A stretch of 64,000 nt of DNA from Leptodactylus fallax (lineage: Eukaryota > Chordata > Amphibia > Anura > Leptodactylidae), in NCBI GenBank assembly GCA_947044405.1, contig CAMRHE010000011.1:7050501-7114500 (forward strand), written 5' to 3'. Shown in pieces: positions 10,080 through 20,931 of this stretch. Numbering within the stretch: position 1 is the first letter of the stretch; each line of letters starts with the position of its first letter. A program made the position numbers and the translations under genes. The notes below the pieces were generated by a model that saw only the letters and a list, made by a program, of their open reading frames with translations, had not been told where the DNA came from and made no database searches.

Positions 10080-10830
10080 GATTTTATTTAGGGGTGTCAG
10101 AGTACAGAAGGCTGAATACTTTTGCACATCACAATTTTCAGATTTTTATTTGATTAAATCTGTGGCGGAAAAGTAACACTGCTCATCAATCACCCTGAAC
10201 ACACCATCCCCACTGTGAAACATGGTGGTGGCAGCATCATGGTGTGGGGATGCTCTTCTTCAGCAGGGATAGGGTCAGAGTTGATGGGAAGATGGATGAA
10301 GCTAAATACAGGGCAATCCTGGAAGAAAACCTGTTGGAGGCTGCAAAAAAACTTGAGACTGGGAAGAAAATTCACCTTCCAGCAAGACAATGACTGTAAA
10401 CATATAGCCTGGAGAAGAGTGACGTTCAAGTTGATAGTAGTATAATGTTGTACCGTGTTAGCCATTGAAAGTAGTGGCTAGCACGGTACAACATTATACT
10501 AACATATAGCCTGGGCTACAGACCTAAATTCCATTGACCATCTGCTGCAAGACATGAAAATTGCTGTTCACAGATGCTCTCCATCCAATCTGGCTGAGCT
10601 GGAGCTATTTTGTAAATAGTCTCTAGATGCGCAAAGCTGGTAGAGACATACCCCAAAAGACTTGCAGCTGTAATTGCAGCCAAAGATGGCTCTACAAAGT
10701 ATTGATATAGGGGGGCTGAATACTTTTACACATCACACTTTTCAGATTTGTATTTGATTAAAACCATGTATCATTTTCATTTCACTTCACAATTATCTGA
10801 TACTTTGTGTTGGTCTGTCACTTAGGGTGA
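10080..10830 (+). pseudogene. Tc1/mariner transposase remnant
   Basis: Fragment of a DDE transposase. Residues GGGSIMVWGCSSSAG and then FQQDNDCKH (normally FQQDNDPKH) are encoded at 10218-10400. After an intervening hairpin, frames giving TDLNSIDHLLQDMK and SPSNLAELE (about 10520-10605) match the 'SPDLNPIEHLWD...' region. Terminal-repeat-like text 'GGCTGAATACTTTTgCACATCAC' occurs both before (about 10110) and after (about 10715) the coding part, so the copy is rearranged. It is non-functional: frameshifted, and missing the N-terminal DNA-binding domain. Confidence 0.85.
10439..10500. repeat. Hairpin inserted in the Tc1 remnant
   Basis: A 26-bp inverted repeat (10439-10464 against 10475-10500, one mismatch) around a 10-base loop. 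The 14-bp direct repeat AACATATAGCCTGG (10399-10412 and 10501-10514) brackets an 88-bp segment that ends with this hairpin, as if a foldback sequence had inserted. Confidence 0.75.
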
Positions 10831-11134
10831 ATTAACAGTTGCCATGTATGAGGATGCCAACATGTTGTTGGGGCGGGAGTGTGCAATAAATGCAGACCGT
10901 CATAGGAGAGAGCAGCAGTGGAGGAAGTGTCAGCCATGTTTCTCTGATCCCAAGAAAAAAATCATGAGAAATGAAGAGAGTTTATATCATAATTAATGGA
11001 CATTCCACAGTGCACCGGAAAGGGGGGATGCAGGAGGGACAGGAGCAAGAAAGACTGATGTTAGATTTAACGGGTCCCTTGTGTTAGTTATGTGGTAAGA
11101 AGGAGAAGATCTCACAGTAGGGATGTGCTGAGGT
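10831..11134. other. Unassigned spacer
   Basis: Moderately GC-balanced sequence between the Tc1 remnant and the foldback repeat. No coding potential or repeat was recognised. Confidence 0.35.
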
Positions 11135-11284
11135 GGTCCAGGTAGGTCCGTAGATACTGGGGTAGCAGCAGTAGCGGCTGCCACAGGGCCCGGGACATTA
11201 GGGGGCCCTGATATTTTTTTTTTTTTTTTTTTTTTTAATAGGCCGTTACCTTGTGAAGTAACACCAGCAGGCAACGTGCCCTAT

Positions 11285-11364
11285 TTACTTACTGATCCCC
11301 GCTCCTGCTCACTTCTGCGGAAGCAGAGACGGCTGTGAGCAGGAGCGGGGATTGGTAAGTAAGG
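11285..11364. repeat. Hairpin module in repeat B
   Basis: Arms of 28 bp, from TTACTTACTGATCCCC to GGGGATTGGTAAGTAA, with about two mismatches. Each arm ends in an outward-facing AC/GGTAAGTAA, a 5' splice-site-like string. Half of the same module is seen at 49880-49911. Confidence 0.8.
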
Positions 11365-11641
11365 CCGTGGGCCGCGAACCCCACAAACACTGCTATCATT
11401 ATACTCCGGGGTCTTTTCAGACAGAGGGTACATAAAAAACACTGTTACTTACCTCTCCTGTGCAGCGGCAGTCTTCGGGCCTGTTTGGTGACATCATTAT
11501 GTGTTGCGACACCAGCCTGGCTCACGCGAGATCAGGTTCAACATTGAAGATGACCGAAGTGTCGGGCAGAGTGCACCAGAGCCAGAAAGAGGTAAGTAAC
11601 ATTGTTTTTTTTTGTTTGTATCCTTCCCTGGGTCTCCGATC

Positions 11642-11679
11642 ATTATACTCTGGGGTCTGAAAAGACCCCAGAGTATAAT
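11642..11679. repeat. 38-bp palindrome (17-bp arms, GAAA loop)
   Basis: ATTATACTCTGGGGTCT, then GAAA, then its exact reverse complement. The same palindrome or close variants occur at 38777-38814, 39053-39090 and about 49970-50006. Half-copies occur at about 11395, 50165, 53045 and 53300. Confidence 0.95.
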
Positions 11680-11689
11680 AATTGTTCAT

Positions 11690-12130
11690 GGGTGGTCCAC
11701 AATGGGGCATAATACTGTGTGCAGGGGCCACTATGCTGCATAATACTGTGTGCAGAGGCCACTATGGAGAATAACACTGTGTGCAGGGGCCACTGTGGGG
11801 CATAATAATGTGTGCAGGGACCACTATTGGGCATAATACTGTATGCAGGGGCCACTATGCTGCATAATACTGTGTGCAGGGGCCACTATGGGGCATAATA
11901 CTGAGTGCAGGGGCCACTATGGGGCATAATACTGTATGCAGGGACCACTGTGGGGCATAATACTGTGTGCAGGGACCAGAAATGGGGCATAATACTGTGT
12001 GCAGGGACCAGAAATAGGGCATAATACTGTGTGCAGGGACCACTATGGGGCATAATACTCTGTGCAGGGGCCACTATGGGGCATAATAGTGTGTGTAGGG
12101 GCCACTATGGTGCATAATAGTGTGCACAGG
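11690..12130. repeat. 31-bp minisatellite (about 14 units)
   Basis: Tandem units like GGGGCCACTATGGGGCATAA followed by TACTGTGTGCA. Units are contiguous and mutated, with no unique spacers. Reverse-complement arrays lie at 38345-38765 and 52760-53035, and a variant array at 50230-50560. Confidence 0.9.
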
Positions 12131-12264
12131 AATGTGGTTTGTGGGGGGGGGGGGTTGGAACGGGCGGTCTAGTGGGGGTTGGGTGCAGTGGTTTGGGGGG
12201 GGGGGCCCCATGTGAAATGTTTGCCTTCGGCCCAGCCATTCCTAGTTACGCCACTGGGTCCAGG

Positions 12265-12699
12265 ATTAGGAGTTATGTTAGCAAAAGTAAGGAGAAGCAG
12301 GGAGAGGGATAGCAGGTGTGAGTAGGAGATAGTATGAGTTGGTTGTGTGTTTCTGGAGCAGAAAGCTTGCAGGTTTGTGAGTAGCTGTTACTGACACTGG
12401 TGGTTTGGGGTAGAAGAGTCACTTTTAGTAGTAGGAAAAGAACAAAAGTGATTAGGGTGGTAAGCATTCTTGATTATTTAGTTGTAGTTTTGCAGTTACC
12501 TTCAATTCCCTTCTGGCCTAATTCTGGTCTATGCACTTAAAGAGCTGCACTTGAGGATATTGCACTGAACTGACCAAGGCCACCACTGACCTCTACACTT
12601 AGATTTATACTAGCAAGCACTAAATTAATTGTATGTGTTATGGGAATAGGGGTGGGAATACATGGATATAGAATCAAAGACAGGGAAAGGATCACCAAA
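12265..12699. other. Unassigned spacer
   Basis: No repeat or gene was recognised in most of this stretch. The end may belong to the 5' side of the LINE ORF1 fragment that follows. Confidence 0.35.
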
Positions 12700-13400
12700 A
12701 AATCTCATAAAGAATGTGGTAGGTGTTAGAGAAGATCTGAACCTAAACAGGAAAGAAATAAAAAAAATACCATTAAAGATTATCTGTTGCAGAAGAGAGA
12801 ATAAGTGCAGTAGAAGACTGTGTTAATAAAAGTCAAAAGGATCTAAAGGAGATAACTTCAAATTGTCAATATCTGCACAATAAAGTAAATGAACTAGAAG
12901 AAGGTATAGAAAGTATATTCTGAATTTGCATCTGTATTGGCATTTCTGAAAATATGGAAGGAAAAGTCTGTGCTGGTTTCATTCTGAAATGGCTGTTAAT
13001 GTATATTGATCAGGCTTTCTCCTCTGACATCTACTCTATTGAATATGCTCACAGAGTTCCCATTAGATCTTCCGTGCCTCGGGCTACATCAAGAACTATT
13101 TTCGTTAAATTCCTGAGTTCAAAAGACAGATATTGTTAAAGGAAAGAAAGAGAAGTGGAAAATCTGCTGTTTGATGGAGTTAAGATTATGCTATATCCTG
13201 AGTACTCAGTAGAGACTCAAAAAAAATCACTCAAATATGGTTAAAAAGAGGCTCACTGCAGCACAGACCCACTATGCCTTGATGTTTCCTGCAAAGTTAA
13301 GAGTGTACAGAGCAGAGATACTGTACATTTTTTTTCTTAACCCTAATGAGGCCTTGGACTTGTTTGTTCTGGAGGGAGGATGAGTTGCAGGAAGTTATAG
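12700..13400 (+). pseudogene. L1 ORF1 fragment (coiled coil to C-terminal domain)
   Basis: Several frames together give an L1 ORF1-like order. A helical stretch (NKVNELEEGIES near 12880) precedes IGISENMEGK. IEYAHRVPIRS and RTIFVKFLSSKDR follow at about 13040-13130. Then come the 'YPEYSVETQKK'-like stretch and YALMFPAKLRV-like and 'FFLNPNEALDLF'-like text to 13370. Stops and frameshifts throughout show it is dead. The sequence is far from the ORF1 at 3993-5216, so it is another lineage. Confidence 0.75.
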
Positions 13401-13419
13401 GGATATAAATCCATGGGAC

Positions 13420-13800
13420 ATTGCAAAATAGCATTGATATCACCTCCCATTATCAATCAGAAGCATACTTGCCATTTAACTCCTTATATGCTCTGGTCAA
13501 TGCTGACCACGGCAGCTAAGTTGTTTTACAGAAAAAAAGTACAGACTTTTTTCCCCCCTGTTAATGAAAAAAAATACATAACGGTAACAAACCCTAAAAT
13601 AATATTAGTATTTTATTTATTCTACATGATAAACTCCATAAATCGAAAAAAATTAAGATGCCAAAATTGATGTTTTCACCTCTCAAAAACAAAAATAAAA
13701 ACTGATCAAAAAGCCATATGTGCCCACAAAATACAAGCTGTCGTAATGCTACATTGAAATAAAATTTTAAAAGTTATGAAAGATAAAATATTACTGGTAT
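13420..13800. mobile_element. TTAA-type MITE fragment
   Basis: Contains the family landmarks 'AAAATAAAAACTGATCAAAA', 'CATATGTgCcCacaAAAT' and 'TTTTAAAAGTTATG', as in 43880-44000. Both outer ends are absent or diverged. Confidence 0.5.
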
Positions 13801-15690
13801 AAGGCTAAAATGTGTTGAAAATGTGTTGACTAGGAAGTGAAGGAAGTTGGCTTCAGATGGGGGCAGTGTGGCATTATCAGACATACACAGTACAGTTAGT
13901 ACTGTGTGCTGAGGCTGAGGAGAAAGATGTCTGCCAACTAGTGGGGGCAGAGCTGAGTAGAAGTTAGTAGCAGCAGATAGTGAAGCCCGTTGATAGAAAG
14001 CAATGCCCCTAAAGCCCTTTTCTTCTCATTTGCATAGGCATTAAAGGATAATTTTTACATGAATGAAGTACCGGTCCTGAATAAGAAATACATAATTGTG
14101 AACTGTTCTGACAGCCCTAAAAGGTACTGGGATTAGTTTAAATCTTAATTTTGTGCTGACAGACTCCCTTTAAAATGCACATAAGGTAAGAGATTTATAG
14201 TAAAGTAACCTTCACAAGGCACCCAGAAGCCATTGCGACCAAATGGGTCCTGCACTCACGCCATTAGTGTGGGGATGTGACGTTTGGAAGATGAAGGGAG
14301 CCTCCTTCCTTCCTCAAAATCGCATCTAAATAGTCCATGATAGACAATAAAAAACAACAAAGATCCCATAACTATGTTGCTCTCTCAACAAACCTAAACA
14401 TCCGCCATACAGATATGGTAGATGATGTGAAGGGGTTTGGGTAATTTGCTCAATGAATAATTTTTACCCCAAAATTATTCCTCTAATTATTCCATTAATG
14501 GGGGGGGGGGTGGCTTGCTTTGAAGCTGAGAGGATGCACATGGAAGTAACTCCTTTAGAAAACGTGAAAAACCCAGCTAAATTCTGTAGCTACTAACAAT
14601 AACTTTAATATCTGCCGTGCACATTGGGGCCTAGCCGGTGAAGACCCAAAGTGATGCTCTACCACGCCTCAGCTACGTCCTAGCGCCACTGTGGCCACCA
14701 TCTTTACTTCCCCATTGCATTTCTGTCAGCCTGAGACCCTTCTGATGCTGCATGGATGTGGATTCTACAGCTTCTGATCAAGCGAGTGAGCACACCTTTG
14801 ACATACACCGGTCTTGCTCTGCATCTTTAAAGCTAACACTCGCCTACACCAGCTGCACATACAGTCTGAAGGGATATCTCACGTCTATTAAAGCTAAAGG
14901 GCATCACTTAAGGCTCTTGAAGGTTGCTGTCTCCCTTTCCACCTTCCTACCACTGCCTAACTCTGTCTCCTAACAATTTCACTTTATTTGCAACACTATT
15001 GATGGACTTCCAGAGTATCTCCATCTCACTCCCCAACTAATAGAAGCTGACACGTAAGCCAGCAGAGGAATCAAGGTATCCAAAAGAAGTACTGTACTGT
15101 ACTGTAAACTTTCTGATTCCTCAGCTTGTTTACTGCGGCTTCCCCTATACCTCTTAGCATTTATAGCACAAACAATACTGGTCTCATCTGACTAACATAT
15201 TGGAACCTATACCTGCATTACCTGTGAGAACTACTTGAAAGTGCAACAATACTGTAGTAATATACATAGAGAAAAGGAGAGAACCTCGAATGTCTACATC
15301 CGCCAAGGCTACTGTTATGCCAACAACAGGTCAGTAGTGCCTATGCTCACCTTTCCCTTGCTGACTGTGTGTGGACTACTGGAGTGATTTATCTTATTGC
15401 TAACTAGGAAGCTGTTGGTATGCATCCATCAGGACAGCAGTTTCCCTTGCCCTCAAAGTCCTTGCTGCACAATACAGGACATTGCCCATTGTTACAATAC
15501 TTCCACCATAGTGGTAAACCGATAGCCACTCCTAAGAGAACCAGGCTTTCATTGACTACCCTACTAGGGCCCACATGCAGTACTGATCTACACTTTCAAG
15601 GCTATAGTCTGAGTTATATATATTCTGCCACTTCTATTATGCATATATTGAAAACGGCCGCATTTCCTTAGGTATAATTGACATGTGCGA
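13801..15690. other. Unassigned region, possibly the 5' part of a LINE
   Basis: Contains a G10 run (14501-14510) and C/T-rich sequence from about 14600. The open frame 14752-14973 has no clear motif. The ORF1 coiled-coil fragment at 15878 suggests that part of 14600-15690 is the 5' region and N-terminus of that LINE, but this could not be shown. Confidence 0.35.
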
Positions 15691-15875
15691 TTTACAAAGA
15701 AGCAAACATTTCTGATATCACTGCATTTCCGCTGCTAATTTTTTTCTGCAATGTGTGGATGGGATTAGCCAGAATCATATCCACATTGCAGGTAATGTAA
15801 AATGCAGCATTTTTTGCCACAGTGTAAACAATGCAGCCAAAAGGCTGCATTTTCACAACGTGGGGCCCTAGCCTA
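15691..15875. mobile_element. GGCCTTAGCC-type MITE fragment
   Basis: Shares 'TTTCTGCAATGTGTGGATGGGATTaGCcAGAAT' type text and the terminal GTGGGGCCCTAGCC with the complete copy at 35399-35956 and partial copies at 47-48.6 kb. Confidence 0.6.
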
Positions 15876-15877
15876 AA

Positions 15878-16120
15878 AAAAGCTTTCCAAAAGGCTTTAA
15901 ACCCTGTCAAAATGGAACTAGCCGACATCAAAAGCGAGATGTGCCACATTGAATACTCAAGTAGCACTCTTAAAGTACAGCTCTGCTTTGCCAAATGCCA
16001 GGAACAGTTAACCATTCTTGTTGCCTCTATTGAAGACCAAGATAATAGGGAAAAAAGAAAACTCAAGAATAAAAGGTCTTCCTAAAACAATCCCCTCTGA
16101 AACCCTAGTGGGCACTTTTT
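15878..16120 (+). pseudogene. L1 ORF1 coiled-coil fragment
   Basis: Encodes MELADIKSEMCHIEYS, a helical stretch, then IEDQDNREKRKLKNK, which is a decayed form of the 'LEDRSRRNNLR' entry to the ORF1 RRM. The continuation is lost. The MITE fragment lies directly upstream and probably inserted in this LINE. Confidence 0.65.
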
Positions 16121-16145
16121 TTGTTTAAATGTTTTTTATTGAAGC

Positions 16146-18070
16146 ATTTCATTTTTTTTTTTAATTCAAAGTTTATTAAGCAAATGTAAGTACATAAATA
16201 ACATCTAGTACATAAAGTATCATGACATGCACAAGCTCAAACAGAAAGTACTACATCTACATATAGACTGGAAATCAATAAACAGTTTAGTTTTTATGAA
16301 TTGTAGATGTACAGGGTGGGGAGGGCAGGGGGAGGAAAATCAAGAGAGAGAGAAAGGAAGAGAGAGAAATGGTGAAGAAGAGGATAGAGGGTGTGGTAGG
16401 TGGAAATGTTAGTAGTTAGAAGAGATGGAAGGGGGGGTGGGTTAGTTGAAGGAAGAACTGGGGTACAATCTCTCCAATGCTCGGTCTTTTGGAGTGTACA
16501 ACGATAGAAGTGGGAAGCACCTGCGGTATGAGGAGTTTGTGGAGATAGATCGCCTTGCACTAAGCCAGGGGTTCCAGGGATAATGGAAGAGAGAGAAATA
16601 ATCCCTCAATAAGTACTATAGCTAATGTTATAGAGTCGTTAGATTTCTCATACAATATGTGCAAATGTCTTCAGTTTGCAAGTGGACACTGATTGGCAGC
16701 ATACAAAGGAGTGCCGCAGTATACAAAGTTAGAGACAAAAATAGAGATGGGAGGTGCCAATGCACTTCAAAGAGAGATAACTGATGTCTCATCTTCGCAT
16801 AGATACGGCATATTGAACCAGTGCCAGCATATAGCAAAGCCATGATGGGAGAAACAGCTATTGGTATACTGTATGTAAGAGAAGAGGTTAGTACACTCCA
16901 GAGTACAGTGCAACCCTAGGGAAAATATCCCGCAATCTGCGGTGATGTCAAATCCCAGAAGGATGTAATGCACTTACTGCTGAATTCCACTTACCGTGGA
17001 TATCTGAGGGGTCCTAGGGGACATACTCAACTCACATAATAATAATAACTTAGAGCATACATAAACTGGACAAAGAAGAGATACAAGCAAAACAGTGTCA
17101 TAGAAGTTACTGACAAAATGATGTAAAATAAGAACAGTTGGAAAGTGAAAGGTCATAACTACCAAATGACTGGAAGGTTCGCCAAACAGCTTATCGGTGG
17201 CAGCCAGCTTAAGGTGAAACCAAGTCCTGTTTCTGCAAGGAACATCTTGACTTCGGGATTTCACCTTCTGAAGATGCTTCCAGTGAGTACTTTTAAGAGT
17301 GCAGGGAAGTGGTTCCAATGCCCAAGTCGGCATCCACAATGCTATGTCGATAGAGGGGTATATTCAGCACCTCCCACACAGCTCCCAGGTCAGCTGGAGT
17401 ATGTACCGTTAGTCTACGGCCGTTCAGAGATATGGAGAGTCCGTAGGGGAACAACCAAGCATATTGGATATGCAGCAGGACATTCAGGAGGGGCCTCAGC
17501 AATCTTTTCTTCAAAAGAGTCGAGGGAACCAGATCTTGATAGAAGGAAGGTATGGTGTCACCATGTTTGATGTCTTTTTGACCCTTCGCTGCCGTCAGTA
17601 TATCTATGGTGTCCACCATTCATAAGAGGACCCATATGACATCCGTGGGTGGTCCCTGGTCTTGGGCTTAGGTCTCAAGGCCCTGTGGACTCGTTCTAGG
17701 GACAGCAGCTCTCTCGGGGCCAAGTAGTGATCAAAAGATTTCTAGCAGTACAGCGCAGAGGGAGTCGAATGTGCAAGAATCTGGTAGATCTTTTACCTGC
17801 AGATTGCGCCTCCTACTGGGGTTCTCCTGGTCTTCTAACAGTGTGAGGGCCTGGTCAAGATAATCCTTCTATTCAGCTGCTTTGGCCGCTAAGGACTTAG
17901 AGAAGTGAGCTAAATCTGAGCAGGCGGTCTCAGTGGCTTCCACTCTCCGACCAAGAGCGGTCAATTCAGTTTAATCTCTGTCAAGCCTGAGAGTACAGGC
18001 CTTCCTCAGAATACCCTTAGAGATGATATATTGCGAGGTCAGACTGGTGTCTTCCTTGGGCATGAAGAAC
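16146..18070 (-). mobile_element. L1-derived ORF1-only retroposon
   Basis: Read on the minus strand, the end at 16140-16180 shows AATAAACTTTGAATT followed by A-rich sequence, a retroposon tail. About 1.1 kb separates this tail from the ORF1 stop near 17293, and no endonuclease or RT motif was seen in it. ORF1 occupies 17293-18070. The element is either a non-autonomous ORF1-only LINE (HAL1-like) or an L1 that lost ORF2 by deletion. Confidence 0.6.
17293..18070 (-). pseudogene. L1 ORF1 pseudogene
   Basis: From the 5' side (high coordinates), several frames give helical sequence, then LLEDQENPSRRRNLQVKDLP, then an HRALRPKP-like stretch. The last 108 codons (17619-17293) read YQDLVPSTLLKKRLLRPLL, IQYAWLFPYGLSISLNGRR and HTPADLGAVWEVLNIP. 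This is the typical ORF1 C-terminal domain with its Y-W-F-P core. At least three frameshifts or stops occur upstream. Confidence 0.8.
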
Positions 18071-19039
18071 ATTTTAACGACATACTGTATATTATCCCAT
18101 GCATTTTAGAAAGGCGGATTTTCTCATAAAGATCTTTATTCATACTATATTGCAAATCAACTCACCCAATGGATAACGCTTGTTTCGCAAGTGTTCCCTC
18201 TAACTCTAATTATTAGCTGTTTAACTAGGGGAGTGATAGAAGCATGGCAATTTATTCAAATGGCTGCTACCACCTGGCTGTCTCCCTCACCAATGTTACC
18301 CACATATTTAATAACATTATTGAATAAGGGCACAATGGTACCGACCTTTCCCTGGTTCTAATTGAAAAGGATCCCCTTAAAATCTCTTTTCCAGCACAAT
18401 ATCCTTAGGGGACATTCCAGAATCTTAAAATGACATGAAATGCAATAACTCCCCATCCAGGGACAACTGACTTTTCAGTAACAACGTAGGTCATTGAGTA
18501 GTAATTTGCATCGTCCACTCCGTAACTTAAATTGCATGAATGTTATCTCTTACTTTATATCCTAACGTGGAAACTTATTTCAAGATTTTTGATGCAAATG
18601 AGTTAGGAGAGGCATGCAAATTTTTGGAGGGAATAGTGCTTTTAGAGATGGGCGAACCTCTCAAGATTTGTTTTGTTTCCAGTTTGGGTGGTTTGGGACC
18701 AAGATGTGCTTTGTGTAAAACGACTCTGGTACGAACCCCAATTGGCTTAAAACGTAGAGTAGAATACTCTTAGGGCTCCTGGGAACCCTAATCAATTTAT
18801 AGCTCTCTAAGGCAAACACAGCAACTAATTGTAGGAAGTGCATACAAACTTCATCATACACTGACACTGCTGACACTCGCTTTTACGCATTTAACAGGCT
18901 CCAAAAATTACTCTTTTTTTGGGGGAAAAAGGTGCTTGACCATGATTTTTAAGACAAGCATGGCGATTATATAAAAAAAAAGCAATTTTTTTTTAGAAAA
19001 AATAGCCCATTTTGATAGCTTGTAAGTGCTTATTTTTAA
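18071..19039. other. Unassigned spacer
   Basis: No gene recognised. 18640-18720 ('GAGATGGGCGAACC...') resembles the 'gagatgggcaaat' end of the foldback repeat at 36998, so part may be a diverged copy. There is an AT-rich patch at 18960-19110. Confidence 0.35.
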
Positions 19040-19620
19040 TTGGGAGACAAATTTGTGGCTGTGAGCCAAGTTGAAAAGTGAGTGGCTTTTTATATTAAAA
19101 AATAAATAAATAAAAATATTCTGTGATGTGAGCAGATGTGAAATCAAAATTGACAGAGACTAATATGATGGACCAGGCCGCAGGACATGTCTGCCTGGGT
19201 GGTGGCAGTGGTGGTAGGCATATACGGCAACACGTATGGCAGTGCAGCAGGACATAATATGATGGATCAGGCTGCAGGACATGTTTACCTGATTGGTGGC
19301 AGTGGTGGTAGGTGTGGCAGCTGTGGCAACATGTGTCGCAGTGTGTCAAGATAATGGACCAGACCGCAGAACATGTCTGGCTGAGTGGTGGCAGTGAGGG
19401 TAGCTTTGGCAACATGTGTGTCAGTGTAACAGGGACTAATATGATGGACCAGGTTGCAGAACATGTTTGCCTGAGTGGTTGCTGAGGTGGTAGGCACTAG
19501 GCACTATGGAAACATGTGTGGCAGTGCAGCAGGGCATAATATGATGGATCAGGCCGCAGAACATGTCTACCAGAGTGGTGACAGTGGTGGTAGGCAGCTG
19601 CTGCAACATGTGTTTTTTAA
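19040..19620. repeat. Minisatellite of about 95 bp with leader (empty hAT site)
   Basis: Starts with a leader, GGGAGACAAATTTGTGGCTG, that also occurs at 50670. It is followed by about five diverged units containing ATGGACCAGGCCGCAGGACA, GAGTGGTGGCAGTGGTGGTA and GCAACATGTGTGGCAGTG. The unit ACCAGGCC at 19172-19179 corresponds to the site where the hAT-type element entered the sister array at 50.8/53.9 kb. Confidence 0.85.
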
Positions 19621-20639
19621 GGAAAAAAAAAAGAGAGACAAATTCTTGAGCTTCAGCGCTAAGTGAATTAGAAGTCACTCACATATCTGCTCTGTAATGT
19701 CTTATGTGTAATTTTTGTCATGTGAATATAGGATCGACTTGATCCCTTATTTAAGGCTTCTGCCTTCTCTGCTGATATATTATGAGTATTTACTAACCTC
19801 ATTGAATTGTTTGTAATTTTGGAGTGTGTAGAAGTTTTAGAGAACTGAATTTACTTGTGATTACTGTGGGATTGCATAAATAAGCTGCTGGCCCTTTAAA
19901 AATTAAGTGCTGCAGGTTATGCTGAGCTTATAGTTCTACAAAAAAAACCACACCATGTGAGAAGTGGGGAGTCACAGAGCATGCAGCTATGCGGGGGCTG
20001 CTGCTTCCATGATAAGAGAAAACACACTGTTGGATTGACTTTGTCCTTGAAAATCATAGCGCAAAGTAATTTAATACATGAATATGATTTTTTATAACAA
20101 GATTTAGAAAATATAGCAGACCAAGAACCATTGATAATGCAGATTTTGAGTTTTGGTAATATTGAATTATAATATGAATTCATTCTTGTGAGTGTTCCAG
20201 ATCCAGTTTATACATATTTCAGTGGCTGGACAACTCAGACTACATTGTGCAATACTTATGTCTCCTCATGTCACTTTTGCATGCTGCATGTCAGTAAAAA
20301 TTCCTTTTAACCTGTTACCAATAGGTTCGGGGGGGGGGGGGGGGAGAAAGGAACAAGTATTTTCTGCTGACAATATGAATTTATGCCACAAGAAACTGTT
20401 GGGTTTGGTCATGTAAATGATGATCCTATTGCTAACCCTGATTTTGGTTCTCGATTTGGGAAGGATGGTAAATTCTACACCATTATTCTATGCCATAGTC
20501 CCTGAACACGAGGTAAAACAAGCAGAACCCCCCCCCCCCCCGAAAGCACTCACTGAAACAGTGTAAAATGGTTGAGGGTAAGCCCGCTGTGCTTTTAGTA
20601 TAGCAGGACTATCATCCGATCTGTGTGATTAATGTTAAG
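19621..20639. other. Unassigned spacer
   Basis: Has a G-run at about 20328-20344 and a C-run at about 20527-20540, otherwise ordinary AT-rich sequence. It may include the decayed upstream part of the retroviral remnant, but nothing could be recognised. Confidence 0.35.
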
Positions 20640-20664
20640 CCTAAAAGGATTTCCAGGCTATTCA

Positions 20665-20931
20665 GGAGGTGATGGAGATCCTGCTGCTGCCCATACAGAT
20701 GGGTATAGCCAAAGTCAAGGCACACACCAAGGCTGATACAGAGGAAAGTAGAGGTAACATGCAGGCAGATGCTGCCACCAAACCATCTGCAGATAAGCCT
20801 AGGGAACTTGCCTCAACACAGGTGGTCACTATACTGGACCAAAACTCTCAGCTCTCTTTTCAGGTTCTAAAAACACTGCAGGACCAAAACGGCCCAGAAG
20901 AAAAGAAGATTTGGAAACCGCAAAAAGGATG
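20665..20931 (+). pseudogene. Endogenous retrovirus RNase H fragment
   Basis: Encodes the end of a class-I (gamma/epsilon-like) retroviral RNase H: IAKVKAHTKADTE followed by a GNMQADAATK-like stretch, which matches the conserved '...HT...GN..AD.AA' end of the domain. RT, protease and gag were not found upstream, so the provirus is 5'-truncated or decayed. Confidence 0.7.

Larger units (their letters stand above)
11143..12256. mobile_element. Modular foldback/minisatellite repeat (family B), hAT-like ends
   Basis: Ends ...CCTAGTTACGCCACTG (reverse complement CAGTGGCGTAACTAGG, a hAT-like terminus). It is flanked by GGTCCAGG at 11135-11142 and 12257-12264, a candidate 8-bp duplication. The left terminus at 11143 (TAGGTCCGTAG) matches the right one only loosely. 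Internal modules in order: hairpin 11285-11364, foldback unit with palindromes (11397-11680), 31-bp minisatellite (11690-12130). Related modules recur at 38.3-39.5, 49.8-50.6 and 52.7-53.9 kb. It has no coding capacity. Assignment to hAT is inference from the ends. Confidence 0.6.

Noticed and set aside
11643..12074. Stacked minus-strand open frames with a repeating His-Ser-Ile-Met-Pro type peptide (also 38417-38602, 52774-53080)
   Set aside because: They are translations of the 31-bp minisatellite. The unit is not a multiple of three, so every frame shows the motif. No gene.
11690..12130. Possible CRISPR array (regular 31-bp repeats)
   Set aside because: Units are contiguous and mutated, without unique spacers, the DNA is eukaryotic, and no cas genes exist nearby.
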